Source: Deltaproteobacteria bacterium (lineage in GTDB: Bacteria > Myxococcota_C > UBA6777). Taken from it: a stretch of DNA of 64,000 nucleotides. The notes beneath the pieces are model-generated. The model worked only from the letters and a program-made list of their open reading frames with translations. It did not search any database and had not been told where the DNA came from. Of the stretch, positions 34,660 to 43,775 are shown one piece after another. The position numbers were made by a program, and so were the translations under genes. Every line of letters begins with the position of its first letter. Within the stretch, counting starts at the first letter, position 1. The stretch is taken from contig SBHC01000039.1 of NCBI GenBank assembly GCA_006226375.1, forward strand, positions 1-64,000, written 5' to 3'.

Positions 34660-37278
34660 TTATTCCTCACCTTTGGGCTCTTCGTCACCCTCTTCGGGGG
34701 CTTCCAATGCCTCCTCTGGGGACGTCTCTGAAGGGGCTTCCGAATCCGAGATCGCGCCCTCTACAGGCTGGTTCTCGGCTGTTCCGTCTGTCTCTTCTTC
34801 GTCGTCATCCTGGTCGACCAGGCGGGCGATGCTGGTGATGTATTCCTTCTTCTCGATCCGGAACAGTCGAACCCCTTGGGTATTTCGACCCACGTGGCGA
34901 ATATCGCTAGCGTATGTCCGAATCACCTGACCTGTGTTGGTGGTAAACATCAACTGGTCAGTCTCGTTGACCTCCAGCAAGCCCGACACTGGACCGTTTC
35001 GGTCGGTCGTCTTGATGGTGATGATACCTTTTCCACCCCGATTGGTGATGCGGTAGTCCGAGATCGGTGTGCGCTTGCCGTAGCCGTTTTCGGTCACGGT
35101 GAGCAAGTCTTCTTCGGTGTTGGTGATCACCACAAGAGAGACGACTTCGTCACCTTTGTCTGGGCGGATACCGGTCACGCCTTTGGTGTTGCGACCCATC
35201 GGGCGGACCTGGTCTTCCACAAATCGGATCGCCTTTCCTGTCCGTGTGGCCAGAACGATCTCACGGGTGCCGTCGGTGATATCCACACCAATCAACTCGT
35301 CATCATCTTCCAGCTTGATCGCGTTCAGGCCGCCAGCTCGGAGGTTGGAGTAGGCCATCAGGTCGGTCTTCTTCACGAGACCCTTGCGGGTGGCGAAGAA
35401 GGCGTAGTGGTCTTCAACAAACTCGTCCAAGGGCAAGATCGCTGTGGGCTTCTCGTCCTCGTTGAGACTGAGCAAGTTGACCAACGGGCGGCCTAGCGCG
35501 GTGCGACTGGCCTGGGGAATGTCGTAGACCTTCAACCAGTGCAGACGCCCACGGTTGGTGAAGATAAGGACATAGTCGTGGGTTGAGGCCACGAACAACT
35601 GGACGACAAAGTCTTCGCCCCGTGTGTTCATCCCCTGGACACCCTTGCCGCCTCGTTTCTGCGCGCGGTAGTCGTCGAGGGCGTTGCGCTTCACGTAACC
35701 CGACTGGGTGACGGTTACGACCATATCCTCTTCGGCGATGAGATCTTCCATTGAGATCTTGTCCATCCCCACCATAATCTCAGCGCGTCGGGGATCGGAG
35801 AACTTGTCGCGCATCTCCTCAAACTCTTCCTTAATCAGGTTGAGCAGGAGTTGTTCGTTGTTCAGGATGCTGCGCAGCCACTCGATGGTTTTAAGGAGCT
35901 CTTCCAGTTCAGCGAGGATGCTTTCGCGCTCCAGGCCGGTGAGCTTTTGGAGCCGCATCTCCAGGATCGCCTGGGCTTGTACCTGGCTGAACTCAAACTT
36001 GTTGATCAACGCTTCACGCGCTTCAGCAGTGGTGTCGCTGGCGCGAATGGTAGCGATGATGGCGTCGATGAGGTCAAGGGCCTTCTTGAGACCTTCTAGG
36101 ATGTGGGCCCGAGCTTCGGCTTTGCCCAACTCGTAACGGGTCCGACGGATGGTGACTTCCCGTCGGTGGTCGATGAAGTTTTGCAGCAGCTGCTTGAGGG
36201 TCAGCAAGCGGGGCTGGCCGTTGACAATCGCCAGGAGGATCATCCCGAACGAGCTTTGCAGCGGAGAGTGCTTGTACAGCTGGTTTAGCACGACTTCGGG
36301 GTAGGCGTCGCGGCGCAATTCCACGACCACACGGATACCTTCCCGGTTGGATTCGTCGCGGAGATCGCTGATTCCTTCGATCTTTCGCTCACGTACCAAC
36401 TGGGCGATCTTCTCAACAAGGCGCGACTTGTTCACCTGGTAGGGAACTTCGTGGATGACGATCTTACTGCGGCCTGTTTTCTCGTCTTCTTCGATATCGG
36501 CCCGTGCTCGAATCCGGACAATGCCGCGGCCTGTCTCGTACGCTTGGATGATGTCGCCTTGGCTGGCAATCATTCCGCCTGTGGGGAAGTCGGGGCCGGG
36601 AACCACAGGTCCCACGGTGTTGCCTTCCTCATCGGTCCAGCCGAACACCAGATCCCGGGTCGTCAACGCAGGGTTGTTGACCAAGTGGATGCAGGCGTCC
36701 ATCACCTCACCCAGGTTGTGGGGAGGAATCTTGGTCGCCATACCCACCGCGATACCATCGGAGCCATTCACCAGAAGGGCAGGGAAGCGGGTTGGAAGGA
36801 CGAGAGGCTCTGTGGTTTGACCGTCGAAGTTGTCGACGAAGTCTACCGTGTCTTTGTCGATATCTTGGAGCAAATACTCCGCGATGCGCTGCATCCGACA
36901 CTCAGTGTAACGATACGCTGCGGCAGAGTCACCGTCGATGGAACCAAAGTTCCCCTGGCCGTCGACCAAGGGGTAGCGAAGGTTCCAGGGCTGTGCCATT
37001 CGGACCAGCGTGTCGTAGACCGCAGAGTCACCGTGAGGGTGATACTTCTTGAGAACTTCACCAACCACACCTGCACACTTGGAGTATTTCTTGTTGTGCA
37101 GCAGCCCTTCACGGAACATTGCATACAGCACACGTCTGTGAACGGGCTTTAATCCGTCTCGCACATCGGGGAGGGCACGTCCAATGATAACGCTCATCGC
37201 GTAATCTAGGTACGACGTGCGCATCTCGTCTTCGATGCGAATCGGTGGGAAGAACTCTTCCTGGGCCTGGTACACCAT
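34660..37278 (-). CDS. gyrA: DNA gyrase subunit A
   Basis: 872 residues. Type IIA topoisomerase subunit that cuts and rejoins DNA for negative supercoiling. Active-site Tyr124 lies in AAYRYTECRM. The quinolone region reads HPHGDSAVYDT with Ser85 and Asp89 at the E. coli Ser83/Asp87 positions, the sensitive form. The GyrA-box is QKRGGKG (E. coli form QRRGGKG), which supports gyrase rather than topoisomerase IV. The C-terminal beta-pinwheel repeats are visible and the tail is acidic. GAGAGG lies 10 bases before the ATG. gyrB is not in the window. Confidence 0.97.
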   Translation of the reverse strand: MVYQAQEEFFPPIRIEDEMRTSYLDYAMSVIIGRALPDVRDGLKPVHRRVLYAMFREGLLHNKKYSKCAGVVGEVLKKYHPHGDSAVYDTLVRMAQPWNLRYPLVDGQGNFGSIDGDSAAAYRYTECRMQRIAEYLLQDIDKDTVDFVDNFDGQTTEPLVLPTRFPALLVNGSDGIAVGMATKIPPHNLGEVMDACIHLVNNPALTTRDLVFGWTDEEGNTVGPVVPGPDFPTGGMIASQGDIIQAYETGRGIVRIRARADIEEDEKTGRSKIVIHEVPYQVNKSRLVEKIAQLVRERKIEGISDLRDESNREGIRVVVELRRDAYPEVVLNQLYKHSPLQSSFGMILLAIVNGQPRLLTLKQLLQNFIDHRREVTIRRTRYELGKAEARAHILEGLKKALDLIDAIIATIRASDTTAEAREALINKFEFSQVQAQAILEMRLQKLTGLERESILAELEELLKTIEWLRSILNNEQLLLNLIKEEFEEMRDKFSDPRRAEIMVGMDKISMEDLIAEEDMVVTVTQSGYVKRNALDDYRAQKRGGKGVQGMNTRGEDFVVQLFVASTHDYVLIFTNRGRLHWLKVYDIPQASRTALGRPLVNLLSLNEDEKPTAILPLDEFVEDHYAFFATRKGLVKKTDLMAYSNLRAGGLNAIKLEDDDELIGVDITDGTREIVLATRTGKAIRFVEDQVRPMGRNTKGVTGIRPDKGDEVVSLVVITNTEEDLLTVTENGYGKRTPISDYRITNRGGKGIITIKTTDRNGPVSGLLEVNETDQLMFTTNTGQVIRTYASDIRHVGRNTQGVRLFRIEKKEYITSIARLVDQDDDEEETDGTAENQPVEGAISDSEAPSETSPEEALEAPEEGDEEPKGEE

Positions 37279-37625
37279 ACTGTTCTTACCTCTCTTGTCC
37301 TACAGCGGCTTGATTTGCCGTCCTGTCGTTCGTGTTTGGGCTTGACCTCGTGACCAAGGTGAAGACCCCAACAACCCAAATCCCAACACCTGCTTCTGCC
37401 CCAAAGGACGGGTGTGTTGGTTTAAATATCTAAAAGATAAAGAGAAGGTCCGTTGACAGACCTTCGCCTTATGAAGGCACAAGGGCAACATAATACACAA
37501 ATGTGACAGTTTGTGTCACTGAACACGATTTCAGTGATTGGGAGGGTGTCATGCAACACGAGATGGGTGCATGTTTGAGGGTGGAATTCTATCATATTTC
37601 AGTCCGTGAGCCTACCTTTTTGCGG
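37279..37625. other. Divergent gyrA/phosphoesterase intergenic region with three dyads
   Basis: The 417-base gap 37279-37695 holds no gene. Three close inverted repeats stand out: GAAGGTC/GACCTTC (37444-37450 and 37459-37465), GCCTT/AAGGC (37466-37478) and GTGACA/TGTCAC (37503-37519). They could regulate gyrA, for example as supercoiling-sensitive elements, or form RNA hairpins. I could not place a confident gyrA promoter. Confidence 0.4.
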
Positions 37626-37654
37626 TTGATCTTTGTTTTCTTTCCTTGTATCAA
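37626..37654 (+). promoter_or_regulatory. Sigma70-type promoter of the metallophosphoesterase gene
   Basis: TTGATC (37626-37631), a 17-base spacer and TATCAA (37649-37654), ending 42 bases before the ATG at 37696. Good hexamer match and ideal spacing. Confidence 0.55.
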
Positions 37655-37695
37655 TTGCCGGGTTTTTTTGACGATGAAACAAAGAGGAGGAAGGG

Positions 37696-38577
37696 ATGCG
37701 TGTGGCTCATCTTTCCGATGTCCATGTCTCCAATGTGTCAGCGACTCTGGCCCGGATGTGGTGGGGCAAACGTTTGTTGGGAGGCGGCAACATGCTGCTT
37801 AACCGACGCAAGCACATGCCCAACGCCAACGTTCCCCGTGTGGTGCAGCATATTCTGGAGCAGAAGCCCGACGCGGTGCTGATCTCTGGTGATCTTTCCA
37901 CGACTGCGTTAGAGGCTGAGTTTATGCACGCCCGGCAATGGTTGGAGCCTTTGATCTCCGTCGGTCCTGTGGTCTGCATTCCTGGGAACCACGATATGTA
38001 CACCCGTGGGGCTCAACGCAAAGGCTTGTACGCCAAGTATTTTGCAGAGTGGCACGGAGAAGGGGGCGGTGAGGAAGGCTATCCGTTCGCCCGCGAACTC
38101 AGCGATGATGTGGTGTGCATCGGAATGAACACGTCGGTACCGACTGACTATCTGGGCTCTTGGGGGATTCTCACAGAAGGGCAACTGGAGCGACTGCCTG
38201 GGCTTCTCCAACAGTACAAAGACCGCTTTCGAATTTTAATGATCCATCACTTCTTGGAAGACAAACGCGGCACGCCTGGTCTGCCCAAACGAGGCTTGCG
38301 TAACCGCGATGCGCTCTTGGCGATTCTTGCGGAGCATGGCTCCGAGTTGATCTTGCACGGTCACGAGCACGCCTGCTACCAGTACACCGTGCCTGGGCCC
38401 AACGGCTCGACCATCCCTGTGTTGAATTCTGGGCCGACCACCATGGTCAGCGCCGACCCCGTGAAGCAGGGTGGGTACCAGATGATTGAAATGGAAGGCC
38501 AACAGGTTCAGCGGGTGGTTCGCTATGGTCTTCAGCCCGATCATTCCTGGCAAAGTATGGATATTTCGGTACCTTAG
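37696..38577 (+). CDS. Calcineurin-like metallophosphoesterase
   Basis: 293 residues. All metal-binding blocks of the family are present: SDVHV (7-11), GDLS (65-68), GNHD (96-99), a MIHH block (about 182-185) and GHEH (about 221-224). It probably hydrolyses phosphodiesters, with substrate unknown; the layout resembles CpdA/Icc-type 3',5'-cyclic nucleotide phosphodiesterases. No signal peptide. A strong GAGGAGGAAGGG precedes the ATG. Monocistronic by spacing. Confidence 0.92.
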   Translation: MRVAHLSDVHVSNVSATLARMWWGKRLLGGGNMLLNRRKHMPNANVPRVVQHILEQKPDAVLISGDLSTTALEAEFMHARQWLEPLISVGPVVCIPGNHDMYTRGAQRKGLYAKYFAEWHGEGGGEEGYPFARELSDDVVCIGMNTSVPTDYLGSWGILTEGQLERLPGLLQQYKDRFRILMIHHFLEDKRGTPGLPKRGLRNRDALLAILAEHGSELILHGHEHACYQYTVPGPNGSTIPVLNSGPTTMVSADPVKQGGYQMIEMEGQQVQRVVRYGLQPDHSWQSMDISVP

Positions 38578-38774
38578 TTGGATTTGAGGGCAAGGGGATG
38601 AATCTGAATTTGTAAGGTTTTTCCTTGGATTGTTGCAGTGTGCCATAGGTTTGTGATACAAGCCCTCCGATTCAAAGCGATAAGTCTGGTTGCAAAAACA
38701 GACACTTCTTTTTAGTGTGTCGGTTTGCACTTTGCTTTGAATAAGGAATCGTCGTTGATGGTTGGGAGAAAAGT

Positions 38775-41000
38775 ATGCGACGTGTGATCTATCGTATGTT
38801 CTTATGCACGGCCGGCTTGATGCTGGTGTCCAGTGCTGGTTTGATGAGCGGGTGCATCCCTGCGTTTCGCGGGTTTAAGCCTGTGACCAAGACGATGTTG
38901 AAGCCGAAGAAGAAAGCGACGGCTCCAGCAGAGATCCTGGTCTTTAATAACTACTACCGCACACGTTGGGCGCAGGTTGGATCGAGAAATCGCGTCTTTT
39001 GGCGTCGCGTCATGCGCATCCGCTACAACAAGCGCTCTTCCTTCCGTCATGCGAAGTGGTCCATTCGTGGAGAACTCCATGCCCTGGAGCTGCGCACCGT
39101 ATGTCCCGATGGACGTGTTCTGCGGATGGGTCGCTCTGACATTCAACAAGTCACGAAAGAGACTTCCAATGTTGTTGGGTACTGGAGCAGCGAACAGAAC
39201 GTATACAACTTTGCTGCCCCCGGTTTGGATGAAGGCTGCGTTGTGGACGTGATGTGGGAAGCGGAAGTTGGCGGCGTACGCAACCTTCCCTTGCAACAGC
39301 GCTTTCCCATCAAGAAGGGCTACTTCCGTTACGATTACTCGGATGGTCCCGAAATGCGTGTTCGTCTTCGCAACGCTGAGTATCTTTGGATCAAGCTGGC
39401 GAAATCGCAAAAGTCTGGCAAGAGCAAAAAGGGGGATAGCAAGTCCAAATCCTCTAAGGCTCTGACCGACAAAGAAAAAAACGAGTTTGTCCGGGTTAAT
39501 CACGATCGTCCTTCCCGCCATATCGAATTGTGGCTCAAAGACATCCCTGCCAGGCCTGGTCGCCGGTTCCCCCTCGCGATGCGCTCCATGTTGCTTCCCC
39601 CACGCTACGCAATGCCTGCGATGCTGGATGTCGACATGATCAAAACCGGTGGGATGAACAATCGGGATCTGTTGGTGGCATGGAGAAATGTAGACGACTC
39701 CTTCACCGCACCGAGCTTCGTCTTTTATGAAACGCGCTCCGCCACACAGCGCAACTTCCAGATGGATGAACAAGAAGAGACAAAAGACTCTCTCACCAAG
39801 TTGGCCCGACAGATTACGGCGCAGGCTGGCTCGCGTGATGCAAAGATTCGCACTCTCTACGATCATCTGCGTCGTCGGATGAGGACACTTGCTCCTTCCA
39901 CATCGTCCATGTTCAAGCTGGAGAAAATCTACCAGCTGGGCAAAGGAACCACCTACGAAATCAACATGATGTTCGTGGTGATGTTGCGCTCTCTTGGGAT
40001 CCGCGCGTACCTCGGACTGGTTTCGCCCGGTCGTCGAAGCAAATTCCCCGAAGACGAGCCCAACGATATCTTCCAAACGGTCGCGACCTACATTCCACCG
40101 GCTGCCCGTGGGAAATGGCGTGGACTCAACCAGGAAGTGTCTCTCGGCAAAGAGTTTGTTGCCAAGAAGGGAGACACCTACCAGGGCGGTCGCGAAGAGA
40201 AGGGCGGCACCTTGGTCGATCCTTCCAACAAAGTTCTGCCCTACGGCAAGCTTCCCTCTTCCTTCTCCGGCACCTGGGTGTTTGTGATTGACCATGGGGG
40301 TGGACGTTTCTTCCGTACACCCGAGTCGAACTACAAGCAAAACGTATACTCTGTGAAGATTCAGACCACGTTGGCCAAAGATGGATCGTTCAAAGGCTCC
40401 ACGGCGATCTCTGCGTGGGGGCAACACGCCATTAAGATGCGCTCCAAAATGGCCAAGTCTCCCTTCTACAAGTGGCTTCAAGGCCTCGGTGGCTATGCGA
40501 AACGAACCTGTGGCAAAGATGTGGAGTTGGCTTGGCGTGAGAAGCCTGTGATGGATTACGGAAAGCTTCGGAATCCCTTCCAGTTCTCTTACACCTTTGA
40601 GACCAAGTCCTGTGTTCCTCACGGAAAAGAGCATCTGGTGTTGCCGCTGGCTCGTTTGTTCCCTGTGTTCCGCGTGGCGCGTCTGATGTCGCCCAAGCGT
40701 TTGGCTCCCATTCATTTGGGGAACCCTGGGATTACGAAGTACGAGCTGGAGATTGCACTTCCTGCTGGATACAATCTTATCAACAAACGCTTCCCACGTT
40801 CGGTGGCGGCAAGCGGTCCCGGTGTTTCCATGTCGATGTCGCTTAATGTTTCCGGCGGCAAGGTGAAAATCACGGGCGAGTTTACAAGAATGCGTCGGGA
40901 ACTTTCTCCCAAAGCGTACTCCGGTGTTCGAAAGTTTTATGGAAAACTGAAGATGTTGTCCCGTGTTATGCTTTTGGTCGGTTCGAGGAGAATTCAATAA
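38775..41000 (+). CDS. DUF3857/transglutaminase-like lipoprotein lacking catalytic Cys and His
   Basis: 741 residues. Signal peptide with lipobox LMSGC (Cys27). Residues about 50-330 form a DUF3857-like beta domain interrupted by a Lys/Ser-rich loop (about 208-235). The transglutaminase-like core (about 335-480) has the helix IYQLGKGTTYEINMMFVVML, where Thr393 replaces the nucleophile Cys seen in the paralog downstream; the His position is also changed (QTVATY), while the Asp (LVDPSN) remains. Hence a likely non-catalytic transglutaminase fold. GGGAG lies 6 bases before the ATG. Its stop overlaps the next start by one base (TAATG), so the two are translationally coupled. Confidence 0.85.
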   Translation: MRRVIYRMFLCTAGLMLVSSAGLMSGCIPAFRGFKPVTKTMLKPKKKATAPAEILVFNNYYRTRWAQVGSRNRVFWRRVMRIRYNKRSSFRHAKWSIRGELHALELRTVCPDGRVLRMGRSDIQQVTKETSNVVGYWSSEQNVYNFAAPGLDEGCVVDVMWEAEVGGVRNLPLQQRFPIKKGYFRYDYSDGPEMRVRLRNAEYLWIKLAKSQKSGKSKKGDSKSKSSKALTDKEKNEFVRVNHDRPSRHIELWLKDIPARPGRRFPLAMRSMLLPPRYAMPAMLDVDMIKTGGMNNRDLLVAWRNVDDSFTAPSFVFYETRSATQRNFQMDEQEETKDSLTKLARQITAQAGSRDAKIRTLYDHLRRRMRTLAPSTSSMFKLEKIYQLGKGTTYEINMMFVVMLRSLGIRAYLGLVSPGRRSKFPEDEPNDIFQTVATYIPPAARGKWRGLNQEVSLGKEFVAKKGDTYQGGREEKGGTLVDPSNKVLPYGKLPSSFSGTWVFVIDHGGGRFFRTPESNYKQNVYSVKIQTTLAKDGSFKGSTAISAWGQHAIKMRSKMAKSPFYKWLQGLGGYAKRTCGKDVELAWREKPVMDYGKLRNPFQFSYTFETKSCVPHGKEHLVLPLARLFPVFRVARLMSPKRLAPIHLGNPGITKYELEIALPAGYNLINKRFPRSVAASGPGVSMSMSLNVSGGKVKITGEFTRMRRELSPKAYSGVRKFYGKLKMLSRVMLLVGSRRIQ

Positions 41001-43597
41001 TGCGAGCACTTACACCTTTTTCGAGGCTGGCTGCTACGCTGGGTTTGCTGGTGCTGGGGCTGTTGGTCCAAACGGGCTGCCTCCCCGCTGAGTTTAAGAT
41101 GAAGCGACCCCCTGCTTCTCCCTCGGCCAAAGACTACCCGAAAGACAGCTCTGTGTACCTCTTGCGCAAAACCAAGATTCGCATCAGCGATGATGGCTAC
41201 TCGTACGAGGAAAACACCCACCACCAAATCAAGGTGCTGACCAAACGCAGCGCTGGAATGATGCGTCGGGTGTACATCCCCTACAACAACGGTTTGGAGA
41301 CTGTGTCGAAGTTTGCGGCACGCATTGTCCGTCCCGGTGGCAAATGGAAGAGCTACGCTGTCCGTACGTCCGATGTTCCCTTCTCAAGGATGTACGCATC
41401 CAGGAACTTCTCCTCACGACGTTGGAAAGCTGCCTCCTTGATGTTCCCCACTGTAAATTCTGTGGTTGAATATCGTTACACCAAAAACGGAAACTCCTGG
41501 TCGTTGTATCCTCGGCGACTGCAGAGTGGTCTTCCTGTCAAGCGCTCGGTGTACCAGGTGTCTGTTCCCAGCGGCGTCAAGATGCGCTCCAAGGTGTTTG
41601 ATGGCGTTGGATTTCCCGGCTCTCGTGTGAAGTACACCAAGACAACCGATCCCGATGATGCTTCTCGTGAGCTGCACATCTGGGAAGCGGTCAATGTGCC
41701 CGCGCTCAAAACCAATGAGCCCAACACCTACTCTTGGGTCTCCCTTCCACTTCGTGTGCAGAATGTCTTTGGCACCTATCGTCTTCGAAAGTACGAAGGC
41801 CAGGGCAAAACCTGGAACGATATCGCTGCGTTCTACACCAAGTTGGTGGAAGACCGCGACCAGCCTTCGGATACGGTGAAGAAGTTCACAGAGGAGTTGG
41901 TCAAAGATGCAAAGGCCAACACCCAAGAGGAAAAGATCCGCACGATCTACAAGTTCGTGAACGACAAGATCCGCTACATCTCTGTCGGTATCGGCTTGGG
42001 CGGCTGGCAGCCCCAATCTGCTGAGTTCACGTTGACCCAGCGTTACGGTGACTGCAAAGCCAAAGCTACCTTGTTCAAAGCGATGCTCGCAGTGGTTGGC
42101 GTCAAGGCCCAGCATGTTCTGGTCCGTACACGACAACTCGGTCGTATCGACCCGAACTTCCCTGCCGATTACGCTGTGTTCAATCACGTGGTGACGTATT
42201 TGCCCGGTTACCAGGGCGGCAAGTTGTTCGACACCACCAATGTGGGAACCCACTTCGGGTATTTGCCTGGAGGTGACTCCGGAGCTTCCATGTTGATTGT
42301 GGATGGGAACAAAGGAACATTCAAAGTGAATGGCTTCCCCTCGGCTGAGGACAACGTCAATCACAACCGCTATGTGTTCACCCGCTACAAGAAGCGGATC
42401 GAAGCCGAATGGACCCACCACATGACGGGTTCCTACCGACTTGGTCTGATGGAAAAGCTTCGCAAAGGTAAGTTGGCGAAGGCTGACGCTCAAAAGAAAT
42501 GGGCCAAAGGTCAGATCATGGGTCTCGTCCGACGCATGGGCAAAAGCGTGCGTCTGGGTGTCAACCCCAAGAAGCTTGAGATCACAAGCGTTTCGTTGAA
42601 CGACGACAAGGCGAAGAAGGCAGTCACTGTCAAGATTGCTTTCAAGGTTCCCACTCGCAAGACCAAGAACCGCGTTGTGTATGTTCCCATGCAGTGGTCC
42701 CAAACTGGAAATGCTTCCACCGCGATTCTCAAAGAGCGCAAGCGCTTTGATGTCTTCGGTGGTCTGCAAGTCGGTAAGCACATCAACGAGGTGATTTTCA
42801 AGCGATGGGAGCCGGTTGAGGTTCCTGAAAACGCTTCTGTCAACAACACCTATGTGAAGTACCAGTTGGCCTGTGAGAAGAAAGACCAGTACATCTCTTA
42901 CCGCCGAGACATCTTGTTCTCGAAGCCTGACATCGCGTTGGCTGACCACGCTTCGTTCCGCAAAGCGTTCGAGCAAGTTCGTGAAGCCGACCGACGAATC
43001 CTGATTCTTCGCAAGGGCTATGGCGACAAAGACAAAGATGGCGTTAAGGACAACGTGGACAAGTGTCCTCTGACCCCTGGACCCGCCAAGTACGACGGTT
43101 GCCCCGATCGCGATGGCGACGGAATCATCGACAAGCTTGATGCTTGCCCCGATGTGAAGGGCGTCGCCAACGAAGACAAAACCAAGAACGGTTGTCCCAA
43201 GATTGTCTTGGTTAAGGTCACCAAAACCGAGATTAAGATCCTCCAGAAGATCTTCTTCCGTTTTGGTCGCGCCAACATTCGTCGTAAATCCTTCAAGGTC
43301 CTCGACCAGGTCGCTGAAGTGTTGAACAGTCGAAAAGAGATTCGGGTGCGGATCGAAGGTCACACCGATAATGTCGGTCGCAAACGCAGCAACCTTCGTT
43401 TGTCGAAGCGCCGCGCCGCCTCGGTTCGTAGGTATCTGGTCAAGAAGGGCGTTGATGAGAAGCGCTTGGATTCGGAAGGCTACGGTATGTCGAAGCCGCT
43501 GGTTCCCAACACCAGCCGCAAGAACCGCGCGAAAAACCGCCGCGTCCAGTTCTCCATCCTAAAGAAGGATGACGAGAAGAAGGACGACAAAAAGTAA
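41000..43597 (+). CDS. DUF3857-transglutaminase-TSP3-OmpA fusion lipoprotein
   Basis: 865 residues. Signal peptide with lipobox VQTGC (Cys27). DUF3857-like domain (about 50-260), then a transglutaminase core with a complete triad: Cys352 (RYGDCKAKA), His396 (FNHVVTY) and Asp411 (LFDTTN). A beta domain follows (about 480-660), then thrombospondin-type-3 Ca2+-binding repeats (about 674-735; DKDKDGVKDNVDKCP and DRDGDGIIDKLDACP), and a C-terminal OmpA peptidoglycan-binding domain (about 745-855) with GHTDNVG and NLRLSKRRAASVRRYL. It should be an outer-membrane lipoprotein tethered to peptidoglycan with a possible cross-linking or protease activity. Coupled to the pseudo-enzyme upstream. Confidence 0.92.
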   Translation: MRALTPFSRLAATLGLLVLGLLVQTGCLPAEFKMKRPPASPSAKDYPKDSSVYLLRKTKIRISDDGYSYEENTHHQIKVLTKRSAGMMRRVYIPYNNGLETVSKFAARIVRPGGKWKSYAVRTSDVPFSRMYASRNFSSRRWKAASLMFPTVNSVVEYRYTKNGNSWSLYPRRLQSGLPVKRSVYQVSVPSGVKMRSKVFDGVGFPGSRVKYTKTTDPDDASRELHIWEAVNVPALKTNEPNTYSWVSLPLRVQNVFGTYRLRKYEGQGKTWNDIAAFYTKLVEDRDQPSDTVKKFTEELVKDAKANTQEEKIRTIYKFVNDKIRYISVGIGLGGWQPQSAEFTLTQRYGDCKAKATLFKAMLAVVGVKAQHVLVRTRQLGRIDPNFPADYAVFNHVVTYLPGYQGGKLFDTTNVGTHFGYLPGGDSGASMLIVDGNKGTFKVNGFPSAEDNVNHNRYVFTRYKKRIEAEWTHHMTGSYRLGLMEKLRKGKLAKADAQKKWAKGQIMGLVRRMGKSVRLGVNPKKLEITSVSLNDDKAKKAVTVKIAFKVPTRKTKNRVVYVPMQWSQTGNASTAILKERKRFDVFGGLQVGKHINEVIFKRWEPVEVPENASVNNTYVKYQLACEKKDQYISYRRDILFSKPDIALADHASFRKAFEQVREADRRILILRKGYGDKDKDGVKDNVDKCPLTPGPAKYDGCPDRDGDGIIDKLDACPDVKGVANEDKTKNGCPKIVLVKVTKTEIKILQKIFFRFGRANIRRKSFKVLDQVAEVLNSRKEIRVRIEGHTDNVGRKRSNLRLSKRRAASVRRYLVKKGVDEKRLDSEGYGMSKPLVPNTSRKNRAKNRRVQFSILKKDDEKKDDKK

Positions 43598-43681
43598 ATT
43601 CTACCTCTCCGCTACCTTTCTCTTTCCCTTCTTTCTTTTCCCTTGCATCCTCGCTGCCGAAGTATTTTCCGGGCATCTCTC

Positions 43682-43710
43682 TTGCCTCGGATCGGGGTGG
43701 GGTGTACAAT
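43682..43710 (+). promoter_or_regulatory. Sigma70-type promoter of the matrixin gene
   Basis: TTGCCT (43682-43687), a 17-base spacer and TACAAT (43705-43710). The start of transcription would be near 43717, about 60 bases before the ATG. Confidence 0.6.
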
Positions 43711-43732
43711 CAACAACGTTTCTGATGTAATA

Positions 43733-43756
43733 GCTGAAGGGACAACTTCCTTCAGC
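43733..43756 (+). promoter_or_regulatory. Hairpin in the matrixin 5' leader
   Basis: GCTGAAGG (43733-43740) and CCTTCAGC (43749-43756) are perfect complements around an 8-base loop. The hairpin ends 7 bases before the AAGGA ribosome binding site (43763-43767), so it could affect mRNA stability or translation. Confidence 0.5.
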
Positions 43757-43775
43757 AACAGTAAGGATCCTAAGG

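Noticed and set aside
38802-41009. Very long minus-strand frame over the DUF3857 lipoprotein (about 735 codons)
   Set aside because: Opposite-strand frames are long across several genes here because of codon bias; the plus product has signal peptide, lipobox and domains.
41414-43363. Long minus-strand frame over the OmpA fusion gene
   Set aside because: Shadow of the plus-strand gene; no ribosome binding site or domains.
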